DNA of 9,255 nt from Anaerolineaceae bacterium UBA5224 (GTDB lineage Bacteria > Chloroflexota > Anaerolineae > Anaerolineales > Anaerolineaceae): positions 1 to 9,255 of the forward strand of contig DHUW01000029.1 in assembly GCA_002409365.1 (NCBI GenBank), given 5' to 3'. Of this stretch, positions 6,686 to 9,255 are shown in pieces; the first letter of the stretch is position 1; each line of letters begins with the position of its first letter. The translations under genes were made by a program, and so were the position numbers. The notes under the pieces are model-generated. The model made no database searches and had not been told where the DNA came from. It saw only the letters and a program-made list of their open reading frames with translations.

Positions 6686-7549
6686 CTAAGGTTCGGGTTG
6701 GGGGAAGGTCATGAAGCGGGAGACATCAATCATGGAGTTGCTTCCGCTGGTCATCACCTGGGGCAAAATACCGTCCCACCTGGTCAGGAAGAGATATTGC
6801 AGGTATTCATCTGTCAGGGCACCAGTATCTGCGAGCGCTTTTTGGGCATCTGCCTGACCTTGTGCCTGGGCGATCACAGTCTGGGCATCAATTTCTGCCT
6901 GGGCAAGCTTTTGCTTGGAGGTCTCCACCTGCTGTTGGGCAACCTGTTTGGCTTCAATCGCATTTTGATACTCTTCCGAGAAATCGAAATTAACGATGTT
7001 GAAGTTTTCAACCACGATGAAGTAAGGTTCCAGTTGTTTTGCCAGCTCAGTTTCAGACTGCATACGCACATCGTCACGCTTGGTGATCAATTCTTCTGCA
7101 GAAAACCGGGCAGTGACTGCCTTGAAGGTATTTTGAATGGCTGGTGCAACAATGATTTCGGCATAATTTGTACCGACGTTCTGATAAACCTCTTTGGCAT
7201 GGTTGCCATCCAGGTGATAGTTAACTGCAATCTGTGAGGTCACAACCTGCAGATTTTCTGACATGGCGGTTGCCTGCACTTCATCCTTTTGTGTCCGGAT
7301 GCTAAGCATGACAGCCTTTTCAACAAAGGGGATCTTGAAATTGATACCCGAATAGGCAACCCGATTGACTGCCCCGAACCGTGTGACCACGCCAATGTTG
7401 CCAGCCGGCACCTCATAGAGTGCAGATGTGAGGATGATAAGGAGGGCTAGGGCTATGATTATCCCTAAAAAGACCTTTCCGCCTAATTTGACACCTTTGA
7501 AGCGTTTGTTTCCTGATGTATTTGAAGTAGTAAAGTTTCCGTCGAACAT
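6686..7549 (-). CDS. SPFH/prohibitin-like membrane protein
   Basis: The 287-residue protein has the prohibitin/stomatin (SPFH, Band 7) design. A short Thr/Ser/Asn-rich cytoplasmic leader is followed by one TM helix (about 26-44), and then the hallmark EVPAGNIGVVTRFGAV (46-61) opens the SPFH domain (to about 190). A heptad-rich Ala/Gln/Glu/Lys coiled coil follows (about 195-240, including AQAEIDAQTVIAQAQGQADAQKAL). The C-terminus ends in a short Pro-rich tail (FPQPEP). Prohibitin relatives form large ring or cage oligomers that organise membranes and often hold or regulate FtsH-type proteases; no protease gene is adjacent here. The start ATG (7547-7549) follows AGAGGTG at good spacing. It is the first gene of a likely two-gene unit with the GlsB-like protein and is divergent from the plus-strand MFS gene. 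Confidence 0.92.
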   Translation of the reverse strand: MFDGNFTTSNTSGNKRFKGVKLGGKVFLGIIIALALLIILTSALYEVPAGNIGVVTRFGAVNRVAYSGINFKIPFVEKAVMLSIRTQKDEVQATAMSENLQVVTSQIAVNYHLDGNHAKEVYQNVGTNYAEIIVAPAIQNTFKAVTARFSAEELITKRDDVRMQSETELAKQLEPYFIVVENFNIVNFDFSEEYQNAIEAKQVAQQQVETSKQKLAQAEIDAQTVIAQAQGQADAQKALADTGALTDEYLQYLFLTRWDGILPQVMTSGSNSMIDVSRFMTFPQPEP

Positions 7550-7570
7550 TGTTCACCTCTTTTCTTCCCT

Positions 7571-7599
7571 ATTAGACCAGAAAACCATTCGAGTGACCA
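7571..7599 (-). promoter_or_regulatory. Predicted promoter of the SPFH-glsB-like unit
   Basis: On the minus strand TGGTCA (7594-7599, 4/6 to the -35 consensus), a 17-bp spacer and TCTAAT (7571-7576, 5/6 to the -10) stand about 20 bp before the SPFH start codon, leaving a short leader that contains the SD AGAGGTG. Confidence 0.5.
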
Positions 7600-7623
7600 T
7601 AGATAATCTTGGGTGATTTTGGC

Positions 7624-7652
7624 CTGTCATCCTGCGTCGACTTCGTGACAAT
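7624..7652 (+). promoter_or_regulatory. Weak candidate promoter of the plus-strand MFS gene
   Basis: CTGTCA (7624-7629, 4/6) and GACAAT (7647-7652, 4/6) are spaced by 17 bp. If used, transcription would start almost at the ATG (7662), giving a leaderless message, which would fit the absence of an SD there. An alternative -10, GATAAT at 7602-7607, has no good -35. Confidence 0.25.
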
Positions 7653-7661
7653 ACATTCAGG

Positions 7662-8939
7662 ATGCCAGAACTTAACTATTTCCGGGCTATGCTTGATACA
7701 ATTGCGTGCGTGAATAATGACAATCCTGATGAAATTCTAATTGAAGAAAGCAGCAATGCATTACCGCTGCCTAAACAAGAAAACAACCATACCAGTTTGC
7801 GCGTTACTGGCTCGATAGCCCTCGCTCATGGCGTGCATGATATGTTTTCAGGCTTTTTACCGCCTTTATTGCCAATCTTGATCGCCAAGTTTGGGTTGAG
7901 CAACTTGAGCGGCGGCTCCCTTACCTTGTTCTATTCTCTGCCCTCTCTTCTACAGCCTGTTATCGGCTCCCTGGCTGACCGGAAAAATTTGAGAATCCTG
8001 GTCAGCTTAGCCCCTCTGGTCACTGGCGCAGTAATGACCTTGCTAGGGATAGCACCGGCGACCTGGGTGATGATGTTGATGCTCGTTTTGGCTGGTCTGA
8101 GCTCTGCCGCGCTGCACGCGATCGGTCCTGCGCTAAATAGTAAGCATGCTGGTGTAAACCTCGGCAGAGGAATGAGCTTCTGGGTTAATGCCGGCACGCT
8201 GGGTTATGCGCTGGGTACCATTGTGTTGGTTTCGGCATACGATCTCCTCGGTTTGTCAGGATTACCGATCCTCTTGATCGTGGGAGCGTCCATTTCAGCT
8301 CTTACTTGGCGAGGCTTGCGCGATGTCGACACTTCAATCGAGACTGTCAGGAATCAAAAAGGTAAGCCCAAAGATTGGACAAAGATCTTCAGAGTAATTC
8401 TGCCTATAGCTTTTATCAACGTGACCAGGGCGATGATGGTTGCATCACTTTCGACCTATTTTCCGGCGTTTTTGCTTGAAAGGGGTGCCAGCACCTGGGT
8501 TTCAGGAGCAAGCATGACCCTCATCTTTGGTGCAGGCGTGCTCGGTTCTTATATTGCTGGCAGCCTGAGTGACAGGTATAATCGGCTCTCTATCCTGGCG
8601 GTCGTGACCATCTCACTTTTTACGGTGATGATGATATTCCTGCGCGTTGATGGTTGGCTGCAGATACCGATTCTCCTCCTGATGGGCTTCTTTGAAATTG
8701 CCGCTATGCCGGTTCTGATGTCAGTGGTGCAGGTCGATTTCTCTGAAGACAGGGCTTTCATGAATGGGCTCTTCCTCTCCATAAATTTTGTTAGTGGCGC
8801 ATTGGCTGTTCCAGTAGTCGGACGCCTGGCAGATCTTTACAGCTTCCAGACAACTTTTCAACTGGCAGCCTACATGCTGCCTTTCGGTCTTATCGGATTG
8901 GGTTGGCTGCAGCGATTAAATAAGACCAGCCGGCTCTGA
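7662..8939 (+). CDS. MFS transporter, fosmidomycin-resistance (Fsr)-like
   Basis: The 425-residue, 12-helix MFS protein resembles the Fsr efflux group. TM1 carries ALAHGVHDMFSGFLPPLLP (53-71) and is followed by LIAKFGLS. The motif A-like loop is GSLADRKNLR (102-111). Helix 4 onward shows ALHAIGPALNSKHAG (150-164), then GRGMSFWVNAGTLGYALG (168-185), where Fsr members have a similar conserved stretch. The second half repeats the plan, with GSLSDRYNRLS between TM8 and TM9. Fsr proteins expel fosmidomycin and some other compounds; actual substrate here is unknown. The N-terminus has about 46 mostly polar residues before TM1, longer than usual. The ATG at 7662 lacks an SD; alternatives are the ATG at 7689 and the GTG near 7710, neither clearly better. 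The stop codon lies within the loop of an intrinsic terminator. Confidence 0.87.
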   Translation: MPELNYFRAMLDTIACVNNDNPDEILIEESSNALPLPKQENNHTSLRVTGSIALAHGVHDMFSGFLPPLLPILIAKFGLSNLSGGSLTLFYSLPSLLQPVIGSLADRKNLRILVSLAPLVTGAVMTLLGIAPATWVMMLMLVLAGLSSAALHAIGPALNSKHAGVNLGRGMSFWVNAGTLGYALGTIVLVSAYDLLGLSGLPILLIVGASISALTWRGLRDVDTSIETVRNQKGKPKDWTKIFRVILPIAFINVTRAMMVASLSTYFPAFLLERGASTWVSGASMTLIFGAGVLGSYIAGSLSDRYNRLSILAVVTISLFTVMMIFLRVDGWLQIPILLLMGFFEIAAMPVLMSVVQVDFSEDRAFMNGLFLSINFVSGALAVPVVGRLADLYSFQTTFQLAAYMLPFGLIGLGWLQRLNKTSRL

Positions 8940-8951
8940 AAAAGCCGGCTG
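8927..8951 (+). terminator. Intrinsic terminator of the Fsr-like MFS gene
   Basis: A perfect 9-bp GC-rich stem, CAGCCGGCT (8927-8935) with AGCCGGCTG (8943-8951), has a 7-nt loop that contains the TGA stop (8937-8939). It is followed by TCTTTTC. The terminator therefore starts inside the last codons of the gene. Confidence 0.85.
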
Positions 8952-8978
8952 TCTTTTCGATTGGGACAAATCGTTTCG

Positions 8979-9185
8979 TTACTTCGCGGCAGTGTCCGCT
9001 GCACAGCGGAAACCGAGATCTGCCCCGCTAAAGATAGGCAGATCAAAAGCACGGATACCCTGGCACCGAAGGGCTGTTCGGAAACACAGGCTGCACCGGT
9101 TCGGATGAGTAAAATGCTCACAGCATTCACACTTTGAATTTTTTGCTACATAGAAGCCAGATTTAGGATTGTAAACAGTGGACAA
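8979..9185 (-). pseudogene. Cys-rich fragment ending like an FGE/SUMF1 domain
   Basis: This minus-strand frame encodes up to 68 residues from a TTG codon. The first part carries a Cys cluster, CECCEHF......CSLC, that could bind metal. The end reads FRTALRCQGIRAFDLP followed by ADLGFRCAADTAAK and a TAA stop. The pattern R-T-A-x-R, then about 14 residues, then LGFRCA, is the usual C-terminus of formylglycine-generating-enzyme/SUMF1-like domains. No SD precedes the TTG, a stop codon lies just upstream (9201-9203), and the upstream end runs into the tRNA promoter. Nothing of the rest of an FGE domain (about 200 residues) is present. I therefore favour a decayed gene end. A genuine small Cys-rich protein remains possible. 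It occupies most of the 280-bp gap between the MFS terminator and the tRNA; I see no other gene there. Confidence 0.35.
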
Positions 9186-9207
9186 AAAAGAATGGGTTTG
9201 CTATAAT
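9179..9207 (+). promoter_or_regulatory. Promoter of the tRNA gene
   Basis: TGGACA (9179-9184, 5/6 to the -35 consensus), a 17-bp spacer and a perfect TATAAT (9202-9207) lie just ahead of the tRNA. The predicted start near 9214 would leave a leader of only a few bases before the mature 5' end. This is the strongest promoter in the window, as expected for a stable RNA. Confidence 0.85.
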
Positions 9208-9219
9208 CTTGACACTCTG

Positions 9220-9255
9220 GGGCGCTTAGCTCAGCTGGTTAGAGCGCACGGTTCA
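9220..9255 (+). tRNA. tRNA, 5' half, anticodon CA-N (probably CAU), cut by window edge
   Basis: The sequence folds as the first half of a class I tRNA: acceptor strand GGGCGCT (9220-9226), T8-A9 (9227-9228), D-stem GCTC/GAGC (9229-9232 and 9242-9245) around a D-loop with AGCTGGTTA, base 26 G, anticodon 5' stem CACGG (9247-9251), TT at positions 32-33, then the first two anticodon bases CA (9254-9255). The third base is outside the window. CAU (Met elongator, or Ile with lysidine) is the most likely reading, since the short D-arm is not that of tRNA-Leu (CAA or CAG). Val (CAC) is less likely. Confidence 0.9.

Noticed and set aside
6698..7237. A plus-strand frame of 179 codons antisense to the SPFH gene.
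   Set aside because: The opposite strand encodes a clear SPFH domain; this frame shows no motif or SD.
8995..9010. Short inverted repeat TCCGCTG-CA-CAGCGGA.
   Set aside because: It lies inside the FGE-like reading frame, has a 2-nt spacer too small for an RNA loop without fraying, and has no T-run. Probably chance from codons.
9209..9214. A perfect TTGACA (-35 consensus) just upstream of the tRNA.
   Set aside because: A matching -10 would fall inside the D-arm of the tRNA (9232-9237, no match). The TGGACA/TATAAT pair at 9179-9207 explains tRNA transcription better.

Overview
The window carries eight protein-coding genes and the 5' half of a tRNA gene. All genes are bacterial and use Shine-Dalgarno sites and sigma70-type promoters. 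The set of families suggests a Gram-positive-like or Chloroflexota (Anaerolineae-type) bacterium: a large membrane-anchored clostripain-like C11 peptidase with a Pro/Thr linker, a DUF998 membrane protein, a prohibitin-like SPFH protein and OFA-like and Fsr-like MFS carriers. That placement is an inference from family mix and style, not from a marker gene.

Layout from left to right. (1) 22-1123: a small VOC/glyoxalase-fold protein on the minus strand, divergent from a DUF998-type membrane protein on the plus strand. (2) 1233-2480: a 12-TM MFS transporter on the minus strand, with a recognisable promoter just beyond a terminator. (3) 2602-5163: an 853-residue C11 peptidase on the minus strand, with a Gly/Ser-rich cytoplasmic tail, one TM helix and an external catalytic domain. 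A strong 13-bp hairpin terminator ends it. (4) 5317-6360: a DMT/EamA transporter with a His-rich C-terminal tail and an unusual start region. (5) 6404-7549: an SPFH protein followed after 27 nt by a GlsB/YeaQ-type small membrane protein, probably one transcript that ends at a hairpin. (6) 7662-8939: a plus-strand fosmidomycin-resistance-type MFS transporter with an intrinsic terminator starting at its stop codon. (7) 8940-9219: a gene-poor stretch with a Cys-rich reading frame on the minus strand that ends like a formylglycine-generating-enzyme (FGE/SUMF1) domain, then a strong tRNA promoter. (8) 9220 to the window end: the 5' half of a tRNA with anticodon CA-N, probably CAU.

Most products are membrane or envelope proteins: three carriers, DUF998, SPFH, GlsB and the anchored peptidase. 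SPFH plus GlsB is the only convincing functional pair and suggests an envelope-stress or membrane-organisation unit. The other genes look like single-gene transcription units, each with its own promoter or terminator.

I do not see a defence system, CRISPR array, mobile element or biosynthetic cluster. The points most worth a second look are the DMT transporter start (a perfect TATAAT overlaps its only ATG, while a well-placed SD precedes an AUC codon), its metal-ligand-like His tail, the disordered Gly-rich tail of the peptidase, and the FGE-like fragment beside the tRNA.
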